A program made the position numbers and the translations under genes. 35,622 nucleotides of DNA from Flavipsychrobacter sp964461535. GTDB taxonomy: Bacteria; Bacteroidota; Bacteroidia; Chitinophagales; Chitinophagaceae. The stretch is taken from contig CAYWUY010000030.1 of NCBI GenBank assembly GCA_964461535.1, forward strand, positions 1-35,622. Direction: 5' to 3'. Shown piece by piece: positions 15,062 to 23,613 of the stretch (position 1 is its first letter; each line of letters begins with the position of its first letter). The notes beneath the pieces were generated by a model. That model had not been told where the DNA came from, did not search any database, and saw nothing but the letters and a program-made list of their open reading frames with translations.

Positions 15062-15847
15062 ATGAAAATAACGGATAAAATAGCNNNNNNNNNNNNNNNN
15101 NNNNNNNNNNNNNNNNNNNNNNNNNNNNNNNNNNNNNNNNNNNNNNNNNNNNNNNNNNNNNNNNNNNNNNNNNNNNNNNNNNNNGGAGGTTTTAGTAAAG
15201 AAGAAACAGAAAATGCGCTAATAGACTTACATTACTTAGGCATTAGGAATGTTTTAGCCCTTAGAGGCGATGCTGCAGCTAATGAAAAATTTTTTACGCC
15301 TCATCCTCAAGGGCATAAATATGCTGATGAGCTCGTAAAGCAAATCGTAGCTTTAAATCAAGGAAAGTATATTGAAGATGATTTATTAGAGGGAGGAACG
15401 ACAGATTTTTGCATTGGTGTAGCTGGATATCCGGAGAAACATTTTGAAGCACCTAATCTAGATTTTGACATCACTATGCTAAAAAAGAAGATAGCGTTAG
15501 GAGCCAATTATGTTAATACTCAAATGTTTTTTGATAATAGCCATTTTTATAACTATGTGTCGCAATGTAAGCAATACGGTATTGATGTGCCTATTGTCCC
15601 TGGCTTAAAGCCTATTTCATCGCTCAAACAATTATCTATTATTCCAAGGGTGTTTAGTGTAGAAATTCCTTATGAACTATCTAAAGCTATGCAACAATGC
15701 AAATCAGATGCTGATTTAGAGAAAGTAGGTACTGAATGGTTGTTAATGCAGTGCAGAGATTTACTTAAGAATGGAACAAAAGTTTTGCATTTCTACACGT
15801 TATCTAAACCTGAAATGATATATAACGTATTGAAGCAGCTGTTTTGA
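15062..15847 (+). CDS. metF: Methylenetetrahydrofolate reductase, interrupted by an assembly gap
   Basis: FAD enzyme that reduces 5,10-methylene- to 5-methyltetrahydrofolate, feeding methionine synthesis. Visible are MKITDKIA at the start and 220 residues after the gap, beginning GGFSKEETENALIDLHYLGI. Family landmarks include VLALRGDAA, FCIGVAGYPEKH, KKIALGANYVNTQMFFD and VPIVPGLKPI. About 90 residues of a protein near 318 residues are missing, carrying the N-terminal strand and the catalytic Glu region. The 100 N therefore stand for roughly 270 real bases, and the in-frame length is accidental. ATG 15062 is preferred; an upstream ATG at 15023 lies in the terminator stem. The promoter box ends 8 bases before the start, leaving no room for a riboswitch. 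Confidence 0.93.
   Translation: MKITDKIXXXXXXXXXXXXXXXXXXXXXXXXXXXXXXXXXXGGFSKEETENALIDLHYLGIRNVLALRGDAAANEKFFTPHPQGHKYADELVKQIVALNQGKYIEDDLLEGGTTDFCIGVAGYPEKHFEAPNLDFDITMLKKKIALGANYVNTQMFFDNSHFYNYVSQCKQYGIDVPIVPGLKPISSLKQLSIIPRVFSVEIPYELSKAMQQCKSDADLEKVGTEWLLMQCRDLLKNGTKVLHFYTLSKPEMIYNVLKQLF
15085..15184. other. Assembly gap, 100 N
   Basis: Exactly 100 N, the usual placeholder for a gap of unknown size. It falls inside metF, and comparison with normal MetF length suggests that more than 100 bases are missing. Confidence 0.99.
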
Positions 15848-15854
15848 TATGTAG

Positions 15855-17228
15855 TTATACCACAGCATAGTTTACATTACTTCTGCTAAGTATTTCCTCT
15901 ATTCGCTTCTCTTGTTTGCGAATTTTAATCCTGAACATAGAAAAGTACCACTTGCTTTTTAGTTTAGAAAGTCTATCCTTAGGTGGTGCTATAAGGATAC
16001 GGCTAATAAGACTTAAAGGTAGTAAATGACTAAAGGTATTAGATACCTTTATGAAATAAACTACAGTACTAGCGTCGGTATTGTCTAATAATTGCTGCAA
16101 ATTATCAATGTCTACTAATGAAGAAATACACAATACGCTGCCTTTCTTGGTGTTGAAGTATGTAGTTAGGTCTTTGTGGTTTTGCCAGTTACTATTACTT
16201 ATCTCTTTAATTATTTGTTCTTGCTGCTCAAGGTTAGCACCATTGTTTTGCTCGCTTATATATTTTAGTTTCCATTCTTTTTCATTTAATATACTGTATA
16301 CTGTCCATACTTTATTCTTAAAGTAGTTTAGCATTTCTACTGTATAATTATTGCCAACCGTATTAGCATAATTGCTTTGAAAACTGGCATAGAAGTATAG
16401 GTGAGATGCATAGGGCTCAAATAGCTCGGGTATACGTATTACTAACTCTCTGTTTTTGGCATATACTTGCCATATAATTCTTCTTATGTCATCACCCGGT
16501 TCAAAGTTCTTGTAATTCAAAAACTCTCCATCTACTCTTCTTAACTGCTCAATACGTATATCAAGAGTTTCTGTCTTTTTAGGGCTAACATCTTTTTCTG
16601 TGCTATTACTAATAGATGGTGCCTGAAAAAAATCTCCCTGTAATGGTTGTTTTACTGCAATAGAAAAAACATTAAGCATATCCTGAAAAAAAAGAAAACC
16701 TCCTTTTATTTGATATTCTTTTATGTCATCAAGCTGCATTTTACTCCTACCTGCTATACCTATTCTTTTTAGGCTATTTTCTTTTCTTTTATTAGATAGA
16801 AGGGTGAACCTATCAGTTAGTTGCCAATCATCATAATATATACTGCCCTTTACAAAGCCTAAAATTGGCCTAAACCCTTTATTTAAAATAGCATTTAGGT
16901 ATATCTTAGCATTGCCGTTTTTTACTTCTGTTTCAAACGATATTTGTAATAAAGTGCCACTTTTTCTTTTTAGATATATGTAGTGTATCCAGCAAGCAAT
17001 AGTGCTAACTATAGAGGTAGCTACTAAACCACAAAATACCCATAAGCACAGTTTCCCTAATAGTATTATGAATGGAATTATAGCAGATGGTGCTTCTCCA
17101 TTAGGTACGGGTTTATAAAGTAGTTTGTAAGCTAATATTGTAAATAAAACGCATAGAAATGTATTAATAGTAAAAGGGAAATACTGAGTATAATAGGTTA
17201 TTTGTCTCTGTAGCTTTTTTATTTTCAT
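15855..17228 (-). CDS. DUF58 domain membrane protein
   Basis: 457-residue protein from ATG 17228; an upstream ATG at 17309 lies beyond the likely promoter. Two hydrophobic helices near the N-terminus (FTINTFLCVLFTILAYKLLY and the segment IIPFIILLGKLCLWVFCGLVAT) anchor it in the inner membrane. The DUF58 signature LRRVDGEFLNYKNFEPGDDIRRIIWQ with YAKNRELVIRIPE lies near the middle, before a von Willebrand A-like C-terminal region. DUF58 proteins normally sit with MoxR-type ATPases and VWA proteins, thought to help assemble metal-loaded or exported proteins; here none of those partners is adjacent. It converges on metF with a 7-base gap. The very C-terminal part (KWYFSMFRIKIRKQEKRIEEILSRS) is basic. 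Confidence 0.85.
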   Translation of the reverse strand: MKIKKLQRQITYYTQYFPFTINTFLCVLFTILAYKLLYKPVPNGEAPSAIIPFIILLGKLCLWVFCGLVATSIVSTIACWIHYIYLKRKSGTLLQISFETEVKNGNAKIYLNAILNKGFRPILGFVKGSIYYDDWQLTDRFTLLSNKRKENSLKRIGIAGRSKMQLDDIKEYQIKGGFLFFQDMLNVFSIAVKQPLQGDFFQAPSISNSTEKDVSPKKTETLDIRIEQLRRVDGEFLNYKNFEPGDDIRRIIWQVYAKNRELVIRIPELFEPYASHLYFYASFQSNYANTVGNNYTVEMLNYFKNKVWTVYSILNEKEWKLKYISEQNNGANLEQQEQIIKEISNSNWQNHKDLTTYFNTKKGSVLCISSLVDIDNLQQLLDNTDASTVVYFIKVSNTFSHLLPLSLISRILIAPPKDRLSKLKSKWYFSMFRIKIRKQEKRIEEILSRSNVNYAVV

Positions 17229-17243
17229 AATATTTCTCTTTAC

Positions 17244-17251
17244 GCAAGGTA
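17244..17251 (-). promoter_or_regulatory. Promoter-like TACCTTGC before the DUF58 gene
   Basis: Minus-strand octamer identical to that before DUF2851, ending 15 bases before the ATG at 17228. It lies downstream of the alternative ATG at 17309, which argues for the shorter start. Confidence 0.35.
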
Positions 17252-17362
17252 GTGAATAACTAAAATGGTTGGTATTTGAAATATTGTTAAAAAATGTAGA
17301 GCCAATCAATTGAATCTTGGCATGCTAATTGAATAACATTTTATAACACAAAACAATTTTAT

Positions 17363-17370
17363 TATTCTTG
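17363..17370 (+). promoter_or_regulatory. -7 box TATTCTTG of the DUF4476 gene
   Basis: 7/8 match ending 18 bases before the ATG at 17389. A TTG start at 17368 would lie inside this box, so it is unlikely to be used. Confidence 0.45.
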
Positions 17371-17388
17371 CACACAAAATCGTACTTT

Positions 17389-18231
17389 ATGAAACGTCTT
17401 TTAGTATTATTAATAGCTATAATGCCTTTAATTGCTGTAGCTCAACAGAACAGAAATAGAGGTAACAATGGACAGGGTAGAGGTGGAAATGGTAACTATA
17501 ATAATGGTTATGGTAACCAATATTACCAAAATGTAGAAACAGGTAGTGCACTTACTATTTTTTCTGGCACTGGTGAGCGTTTTTATCTTTTAATAAATGG
17601 TATTAAGCAAAATAGATTTGCACAGTCTAGAATTAGAGTAGAAAATTTACCCTATGCTGAAAATGATATCCAAATTATTTTTGATGACAATTATACTCCT
17701 GCCATTAATAGAAGAATATATTTAGCTGATCCTATAGAAGGACGTGCTATTAGTTTAACATTAGCATTGGTTAGGGAAAGAGGACAATATCCAAGAATCA
17801 GTTTCTTTAAAAGTATTCCACTAGATAGAGATTACCGTAGTCAACAGGGTGAATATGTTATGCAGTATGGTGTAGATGTAAATCCTAACCAACCTGTACA
17901 AGTGTATAACAATGTTCCGCCTCCGCCACCTGCACCAACAGTAATTGACCAGGTAACATTTGCTAGTGCTAAAAGAACAATAGCAGCTTGTAGCTTTGAT
18001 GATACTAAAATGTCTACGGCTAAAACAGTTATAAGTAATAACTATTTTACTACCGATCAGGTGATGGAGTTGTGTAAACTATTTACTTGGGATGATAATA
18101 GATTAGCTATCGCTAAATATGCGTACAACCGTACTATAGATCAAAACAACTACTTTAAAGTAAGTAATGTATTTACTTGGGATGATAACCGCAGGAAATT
18201 AAATGACTTTATTTCTAACGGTGGTAGATAA
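17389..18231 (+). CDS. Exported DUF4476 protein
   Basis: 280 residues with signal peptide MKRLLVLLIAIMPLIAVAQ. A low-complexity Asn/Gly/Arg stretch follows (NRNRGNNGQGRGGNGNYNNG), then a beta-rich domain of about 110 residues (ALTIFSGTGERFYLLINGIKQN ... IYLADPIEGRAISLTLALV). A proline linker (PPPPPAP) leads to a C-terminal DUF4476 domain of about 85 residues, helical, with the repeated phrase FTWDDNR occurring twice. DUF4476 is a Bacteroidota family of unknown function. The first domain resembles the strand order of PEGA-like surface domains, but this is uncertain. Monocistronic between its own promoter and a strong hairpin. Confidence 0.85.
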   Translation: MKRLLVLLIAIMPLIAVAQQNRNRGNNGQGRGGNGNYNNGYGNQYYQNVETGSALTIFSGTGERFYLLINGIKQNRFAQSRIRVENLPYAENDIQIIFDDNYTPAINRRIYLADPIEGRAISLTLALVRERGQYPRISFFKSIPLDRDYRSQQGEYVMQYGVDVNPNQPVQVYNNVPPPPPAPTVIDQVTFASAKRTIAACSFDDTKMSTAKTVISNNYFTTDQVMELCKLFTWDDNRLAIAKYAYNRTIDQNNYFKVSNVFTWDDNRRKLNDFISNGGR

Positions 18232-18253
18232 TTTATAAACAATGTATGTTTGT

Positions 18254-18290
18254 ATTGGCAACGGTTTAATAATCGTTGCCAATTTCATTT
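18254..18290 (+). terminator. Strong hairpin after DUF4476, abutting the next start codon
   Basis: ATTGGCAACG (18254-18263) pairs perfectly with CGTTGCCAAT (18274-18283), extended to 13 pairs with a 4-base loop, followed by TTCATTT. The stem ends 7 bases before the ATG at 18291. It can act as a terminator, but transcripts entering the next operon would carry it over the ribosome-binding region. Confidence 0.75.
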
Positions 18291-19052
18291 ATGGCAGATA
18301 TTCTACTTTACTTACTTTTCACTGTTATTGCTTTCATTTATTCCGGAGCCGGATTTGGTGGCGGCTCCAGTTATTTGGCAATATTTAGTTTATATGCAAT
18401 AAGCCATAATTTACCATTTCAAGAAGTTAAGTTAGTATCATTAATATGTAATATAGTTGTTGTTGGTGGTAGTATATTGTTATACTTTAAGAACAGATTA
18501 ATAGATTACAAAAAGCAAATTCCGTTAGTAGTTTTAAGTATTCCAATGGCTTTTTTAGGGGCTCAGTTGCAGCTAAAAGAGCACGTCTTTTACATACTTC
18601 TAGGTATTACTTTATTAATAGCTGCAGTTTTTATTTGGTTAAGCACTATCCTCAGTCAAGATAATACTATCAAGGCTAGTCAATGGTATGTTAATACAAT
18701 TATTGGAGGATTTGTTGGTTTTGTATCCGGTTTAGTTGGTATTGGTGGAGGAATATTTTTGTCGCCAATATTGCATTTAAGTAAATGGGATACCAGCAAG
18801 AAAATAGCCTCTACCGCCACTTTGTTTATTTTAGTTAATTCTATTTCAGGTTTACTTGCACAAACGGCGAAACTTACCACAACTCCTGATTGGAATAGAA
18901 TATTAATACTAGCATTGGCTGTTGCAACAGGAGGTCAGGTTGGTGCAAGGTTGACTATAAAGGTTTTTTCAAATAAAACAGTTAAACGCCTTACTGCTGG
19001 ATTGGTTTTTTTTGCGGGATTAGAAGTGTTGTATAAAACACTAGTTTTGTAA
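18291..19052 (+). CDS. TauE/SafE family transporter
   Basis: 253-residue inner-membrane protein of the TSUP family, with about eight hydrophobic helices in two halves. Each half opens with the glycine-rich motif typical of the family: YSGAGFGGGSSYLA near residue 20 and GFVSGLVGIGGGIFLSP near residue 150. Relatives export sulfite, sulfoacetate or other sulfur-containing or organic anions. It is followed 4 bases later by moaD and then moaE. Molybdenum enzymes such as sulfite oxidase are often linked to such exporters, so a role in sulfur-anion traffic is plausible but unproven. ATG 18291 is chosen over TTG 18276, which lies in the hairpin. Confidence 0.88.
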   Translation: MADILLYLLFTVIAFIYSGAGFGGGSSYLAIFSLYAISHNLPFQEVKLVSLICNIVVVGGSILLYFKNRLIDYKKQIPLVVLSIPMAFLGAQLQLKEHVFYILLGITLLIAAVFIWLSTILSQDNTIKASQWYVNTIIGGFVGFVSGLVGIGGGIFLSPILHLSKWDTSKKIASTATLFILVNSISGLLAQTAKLTTTPDWNRILILALAVATGGQVGARLTIKVFSNKTVKRLTAGLVFFAGLEVLYKTLVL

Positions 19053-19056
19053 GCCT

Positions 19057-19299
19057 ATGCAAGTAAAAGTAATGGCATTTGGTATAGCTAAAGATATTTT
19101 TGAGACTAATTTATTAGAACTGGATGTGCAAGAACAATGTAGTGTTCAGGATTTAAAAAATCACATAGAATATACATACCCTAAATTTAAAGCACTGGGC
19201 TCATACATGATTGCTGTTAATAAGGAGTATGCCTTGCCAGATTTGATATTACATTCAGCAGATGAAATTGCAATAATACCACCTGTAAGTGGGGGCTAG
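19057..19299 (+). CDS. moaD: Molybdopterin synthase small subunit
   Basis: 80-residue ubiquitin-like sulfur carrier ending in PPVSGG. The C-terminal Gly-Gly is adenylated and turned into a thiocarboxylate, which gives sulfur to the dithiolene of molybdopterin. Length and the DEIAIIPPVSGG tail match MoaD. It starts 4 bases after the transporter stop and ends 6 bases before moaE. The activating enzyme MoeB and the early-pathway genes moaA and moaC are not in the window, so they must be elsewhere. Confidence 0.9.
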   Translation: MQVKVMAFGIAKDIFETNLLELDVQEQCSVQDLKNHIEYTYPKFKALGSYMIAVNKEYALPDLILHSADEIAIIPPVSGG

Positions 19300-19305
19300 T
19301 AAGTT

Positions 19306-19725
19306 ATGATTCCAGATATATTAATTTCTGATAAAATTTTAGATGTTACATCAATAATAGATGCTGTAAAGGCAGATAATGCTGGTGGAATAGATATTTT
19401 TATAGGTACTGTAAGAAATAATACACAAGGCCGAAGGGTAACTCATTTAGATTTTGAATCCTATGAGTCTATGGCTCTATTAGAAATTCAAAAAATAATT
19501 AACCACATTTACAATACATATGCTGTAAAAAAAGTAATTATACATCACAGAGTAGGTATGTTAACTGTTGGCGAAATCCCTGTTGTAATAGCTGTTTCGG
19601 CAGCGCACCGTGCTGCTGCCTTTGATGCTTGTAGATATGCTATTGATACGCTAAAGCAAAGGGTGCCAATTTGGAAAAAGGAGTATTTTGAGGATGGCTC
19701 GGTTTGGGTTACCCCAAATCCTTAA
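19306..19725 (+). CDS. moaE: Molybdopterin synthase catalytic subunit
   Basis: 139-residue large subunit of molybdopterin synthase, which converts cyclic pyranopterin monophosphate to molybdopterin in a heterotetramer with MoaD. Family motifs are FIGTVRNNTQGRRV, LDFESYESMA, IIHHRVGML, VSAAHRAAAFDAC and PIWKKEYFEDG; the last holds the catalytic lysine. It closes the three-gene unit. I see no clear terminator in the 142 bases before dnaE. Confidence 0.95.
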   Translation: MIPDILISDKILDVTSIIDAVKADNAGGIDIFIGTVRNNTQGRRVTHLDFESYESMALLEIQKIINHIYNTYAVKKVIIHHRVGMLTVGEIPVVIAVSAAHRAAAFDACRYAIDTLKQRVPIWKKEYFEDGSVWVTPNP

Positions 19726-19831
19726 TATATACATTTTGTGTTTTCTAGCCATTTGTTAGTTAGTTTCATTTCTGTTAGTCAAACTATTCCTTTTGTGGAT
19801 AATTTTTGAAATGCTCAAGATGGGAATTTCG

Positions 19832-19839
19832 TTACTTTG
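19832..19839 (+). promoter_or_regulatory. Probable dnaE promoter
   Basis: TTACTTTG is a 7/8 match to TAnnTTTG, 28 bases before the dnaE ATG. A TTTG at 19805-19808 gives a 23-base spacing, longer than the usual 19-21. Confidence 0.4.
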
Positions 19840-19867
19840 TATGACGCTGAAAGGCTAGTGTTTTCTC

Positions 19868-22800
19868 ATGCAATTCTCCCATTTACATAATCATACCCAG
19901 TTCTCGTTACTGGACGGCGCATCTAATATTTCAAGGCTTTTTGATAAGGCGCGTAACGATAATATGCCGGGCATAGCTATTACAGACCATGGTAATATGT
20001 TTGGTGTTTTCGATTTCGTTTCTGAAGCTTGGAAAAAGAAAAAAGTTGTAGGTAAAACACCTGAAGGTAAAGATATTGAAGAGCCTGTGGTGAAGCCTGT
20101 AGTTGGTTGCGAATTTTATTTAGTTGAGACCAGGCACAAACGTCAGTTCTCTAAAGATGATAAAGACCAAAGATTTCACCAACTATTACTAGCCAAAGAT
20201 GAAGTAGGGTATAAGAATTTAGTGAAGCTATGCTCTCTTGGATATATGGAGGGACTTTACGGGAAGTATCCTCGTATAGATAAGGAGTTAATATTGAAAT
20301 ATCACGAGGGCTTAATAGCTACTACATGTTGCTTAGCTGCTGAGGTGCCGCGCACTATATTACGCAAAGGTGAGGCAGAAGGCGAAAAAATGTTTAAATG
20401 GTGGCTAGATCTGTTTGGGGATGATTACTATGTGGAACTTCAACGCCACGATATACCTGATCAGATTAAGGTAAACGAGGTATTGCTAAAGTTTGCTAAA
20501 AAGTATAATGTTCCTATAATAGCCAGTAATGATAGCCACTATGTAGATGTACAGGACTACAAAGCCCATGATATTTTGCTATGTGTAAATACAGGCTCTA
20601 AAATTAGTGACCCTAAGTATAAAGATGCTGGCGATGATGATGAAGTGCAAGCTAAAAATTCTCGCTTTGCATTCTATAACGATCAGTTCTTCTTTAAGAC
20701 CACTCAGGAAATGTCAACTCTTTTTTCCGACATCCCTGAGGCTATTGATAATACTAGCATGGTATTAGAGAAAATTAAACCGCTAAAGCTAGATAGAGAT
20801 ATTTTACTACCTCACTTTAAAGTGCCACCAGAGTTTAATGATGACCAAAATGCATATTTAGAGCATATAACTTGGATGGGTGCTAAGGAGCGCTACAAGG
20901 AAATAACAGCAGAAGTAGAGGAGCGTTTGAAATTCGAACTATTTACTATACGCACCATGGGTTTTGCAGGTTACTTTCTTATTGTAAGTGACTTTATTAA
21001 GGCAGGAAGAGATTTAGGTGTTTTCATTGGTCCGGGTAGGGGTAGTGCTGCCGGCTCGGCTGTTGCATATTGTATTGGTATTACTAATATCGACCCGATA
21101 AAGTATAAGCTGCTTTTCGAGCGTTTTCTTAACCCCGATCGTAAGAGTATGCCAGATATTGATACCGACTTTGATGATGTGGGCAGGCAGAAAGTAATAG
21201 ACTATGTAGTAAATAAATATGGTAAAAACCAAGTAGCCCATATTGTTACCTACGGTACCATGGCGGCTAAAAGTAGTATTAAAGATGTTGCCCGCGTGTT
21301 AGATTTACCTCTGCCGGAAAGTAATGCTCTTGCAAAGCTTGTTCCGGAAAAACCGGGCATTAGTTTAAAACGCATACTTCACGCCGAAATAAAGGGCGAG
21401 GGTAGTCTTGAAGCTAAAGAGGGATTAGGGTCTGAGGAAATTGAAACAGTTAATAAATTACGAGAAATATATGCACAGCCTAGCTTACATGGAGAGGTTT
21501 TGCATAGCGCCGAAAAACTAGAAGGTTCTATAAGAAATACCGGTATACATGCTGCCGGTATCATTATTGCGCCTAAAGATCTAAGTGAGTTACTTCCTGT
21601 ATGTACCACCAAAGATGTTGATTTATTAATAACTCAGTTTGAGGGGAACGTAATTGAGAATGCAGGAGTTATTAAAATGGACTTTCTGGGTTTAAAAACC
21701 CTAACCATTATAAAAGATGCCTTGACACTTATAAAGCGTAATCACGGAGTAGAAATAAATATAGACTTACTTCCGCTAGACGATTTGCAAACCTATGAGC
21801 TATACCAAAGAGGTGATACCAACGGAACTTTCCAGTTTGAAAGCGCTGGTATGCAAAAGCATCTTATTAGCTTAAAGCCCGATAAGTTTGATGACTTAAT
21901 AGCCATGAACGCCCTATATCGTCCGGGTCCTATAGAGTATATCCCTAACTACATTAAGCGTAAGCATGGGCAAGAACCTATAGTTTACGATTTGCCTGAA
22001 ATGGAAGAATACCTAGGTGAGACGTATGGTATTACGGTATATCAAGAGCAGGTGATGTTGTTGTCTCAGAGTCTTGCCGGCTTTAGTAAAGGCGATGCTG
22101 ACGTACTGCGTAAAGCAATGGGTAAAAAGCAAAAGGCAGTACTTGATAAAATGAAAGACCAATTTGTTGAAGGGGCTAAGAAAAAAGGACACCCTGAAGA
22201 TAAATTGGAAAAAATATGGACAGACTGGGAGGCATTTGCTCAGTATGCCTTCAATAAATCGCACTCTACATGCTACGCATTAGTAGCGTATCAAACCGGT
22301 TATTTAAAAGCGCATTATCCTGCTGAGTATATGGCTGCTGTACTAAATAACCAGGGAAGTATAGAAAAGATAAAGTTCTATATGGAAGAGTGTCAGCGTA
22401 TGGGATTGCAGGTACTTGGACCTGATGTAAATGAGAGTTTAAAGGGCTTCTCGGTACCCAAGGATAATGTAATTCGTTTTGGGCTAAATGCTATAAAGGG
22501 AGTAGGTGAGGCAGCAGTAGAAGATATTATAGCCGATAGAGAGAAAAATGGTGCATTTGAAACTGTCTTTGACTTTATAAAGCGTGTTAATCAAAGAACG
22601 GTTAATAAAAAGTCGCTAGAAAGTTTAGTATTGGCAGGGGCGTTAGATTGCTTTCCGCAGATGCATAGGGCTCAATATTTTTATGCTCCCGCTATAGATC
22701 CGGTAAATGGTATGGAGCGTTTGGTAAGGTTTGGGAATCAGTTTCAGGCAAGTTCTTCAGTTGCAGCAAATACGCTTTTCGGAGAGTCTACTATGCCAGA

Positions 22801-23482
22801 AGTAAAACCACCTGCCATTCCGGAATGTGAAAAATGGGGATTGCCTGAGCTTTTAGAGCGGGAAAAAGAAGTAGTGGGAATCTATTTAAGCGCACATCCG
22901 CTTGATGGATTTAAGTTCGAAATGGAAAATTATGGTATCACCCCAATTAATCAGCTAGACGAATACAAAGGGAGGTCAATTAAGATAGCCGGATATTTAA
23001 CGGATGCCGGACATATGACCACCAAGAAGGGTAGTAAGTTTGGTAAGTTTACTATAAACGACTATTCTGGAAATTTCGAGATAATGCTTTGGGAGAAGAG
23101 TTATGTACAGTATGGTAACTATTTAGTAAATGGCCAAAAGCTGATGCTTCAAGGCACTTATGACGAGCACAAGTACAGGCCTGGCGTAATGGAGTTTCAG
23201 ATTTCTAACATATTGCTATTAGATGAGGTGCGTAAAGTGCTGACGAAGAAAGTGACTATGACAATGCCTTTGCAAAAAGTTACTGACGAATTGGTTGCAT
23301 TTTTACATGATAATTTAAAGAAATACTCTGGAAATACTGATGTAGTAATACAGGTAAAAGATGATACTGCACAGTGGATGGTAAAGCTAAAGACCTTGCA
23401 TATGCGTATAGAGTTGAATGAGGAATTGATACATTTTTTGCAGGAAAATGAGGATATACATTATACTATAGAACGCGCATAG
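19868..23482 (+). CDS. dnaE: DNA polymerase III alpha subunit
   Basis: 1204-residue replicative polymerase of the C-family. The N-terminal PHP domain opens with SHLHNHTQFSLLDG (H7 and H9) and has TDHGNMFG and ASNDSHYV, so more of the putative metal-binding histidines are kept than in the E. coli enzyme. Catalytic aspartates are D430 and D432 in PDIDTDFDD, after the GPGRGSAAGS palm/nucleotide motif. Helix-hairpin-helix (FGLNAIKGVGEAAVEDI) and an OB-fold (IKIAGYLTDAGHMTTKKGSKFGKFTINDYSG) follow near residues 860 and 1040. It acts at the replication fork with the sliding clamp. Starts at ATG 19868 and is transcribed alone. No intein or frameshift is seen. Confidence 0.97.
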   Translation: MQFSHLHNHTQFSLLDGASNISRLFDKARNDNMPGIAITDHGNMFGVFDFVSEAWKKKKVVGKTPEGKDIEEPVVKPVVGCEFYLVETRHKRQFSKDDKDQRFHQLLLAKDEVGYKNLVKLCSLGYMEGLYGKYPRIDKELILKYHEGLIATTCCLAAEVPRTILRKGEAEGEKMFKWWLDLFGDDYYVELQRHDIPDQIKVNEVLLKFAKKYNVPIIASNDSHYVDVQDYKAHDILLCVNTGSKISDPKYKDAGDDDEVQAKNSRFAFYNDQFFFKTTQEMSTLFSDIPEAIDNTSMVLEKIKPLKLDRDILLPHFKVPPEFNDDQNAYLEHITWMGAKERYKEITAEVEERLKFELFTIRTMGFAGYFLIVSDFIKAGRDLGVFIGPGRGSAAGSAVAYCIGITNIDPIKYKLLFERFLNPDRKSMPDIDTDFDDVGRQKVIDYVVNKYGKNQVAHIVTYGTMAAKSSIKDVARVLDLPLPESNALAKLVPEKPGISLKRILHAEIKGEGSLEAKEGLGSEEIETVNKLREIYAQPSLHGEVLHSAEKLEGSIRNTGIHAAGIIIAPKDLSELLPVCTTKDVDLLITQFEGNVIENAGVIKMDFLGLKTLTIIKDALTLIKRNHGVEINIDLLPLDDLQTYELYQRGDTNGTFQFESAGMQKHLISLKPDKFDDLIAMNALYRPGPIEYIPNYIKRKHGQEPIVYDLPEMEEYLGETYGITVYQEQVMLLSQSLAGFSKGDADVLRKAMGKKQKAVLDKMKDQFVEGAKKKGHPEDKLEKIWTDWEAFAQYAFNKSHSTCYALVAYQTGYLKAHYPAEYMAAVLNNQGSIEKIKFYMEECQRMGLQVLGPDVNESLKGFSVPKDNVIRFGLNAIKGVGEAAVEDIIADREKNGAFETVFDFIKRVNQRTVNKKSLESLVLAGALDCFPQMHRAQYFYAPAIDPVNGMERLVRFGNQFQASSSVAANTLFGESTMPEVKPPAIPECEKWGLPELLEREKEVVGIYLSAHPLDGFKFEMENYGITPINQLDEYKGRSIKIAGYLTDAGHMTTKKGSKFGKFTINDYSGNFEIMLWEKSYVQYGNYLVNGQKLMLQGTYDEHKYRPGVMEFQISNILLLDEVRKVLTKKVTMTMPLQKVTDELVAFLHDNLKKYSGNTDVVIQVKDDTAQWMVKLKTLHMRIELNEELIHFLQENEDIHYTIERA

Positions 23483-23546
23483 CATACTGATTTGATAGGG
23501 TTGTTAGCTATATGTGGATACGATATAACAGTATTTGGCTTATCAA

Positions 23547-23577
23547 TTCGCTACACTGAAATATTAAATTACCTTTG
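23547..23577 (+). promoter_or_regulatory. Thioredoxin promoter
   Basis: TACCTTTG at 23570-23577 is a perfect -7 box. TTCG at 23547-23550, one base off TTTG, stands 19 bases upstream. It gives a leader of about 30 bases before the ATG at 23614. Confidence 0.65.
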
Positions 23578-23613
23578 TGTTATCAATCTAAAAAAGAATA
23601 AAATCAATTTACA

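Noticed and set aside
17368..17391. TTG-start extension of the DUF4476 gene
   Set aside because: The TTG is part of the -7 box TATTCTTG, and the signal peptide begins at ATG 17389. Similar TTG extensions at 8574, 18276, 25106 and 34314 were dropped for the same kind of reason.
17389..17520. Short tandem repeats (AAT/GGT-rich) as CRISPR or satellite
   Set aside because: They encode the Asn/Gly linker of the DUF4476 protein and have no regular repeat-spacer structure.
18254..18290. Molybdenum-cofactor riboswitch before the moa genes
   Set aside because: Only one simple terminator-like hairpin is present; the large multi-helix structure of that riboswitch is absent.
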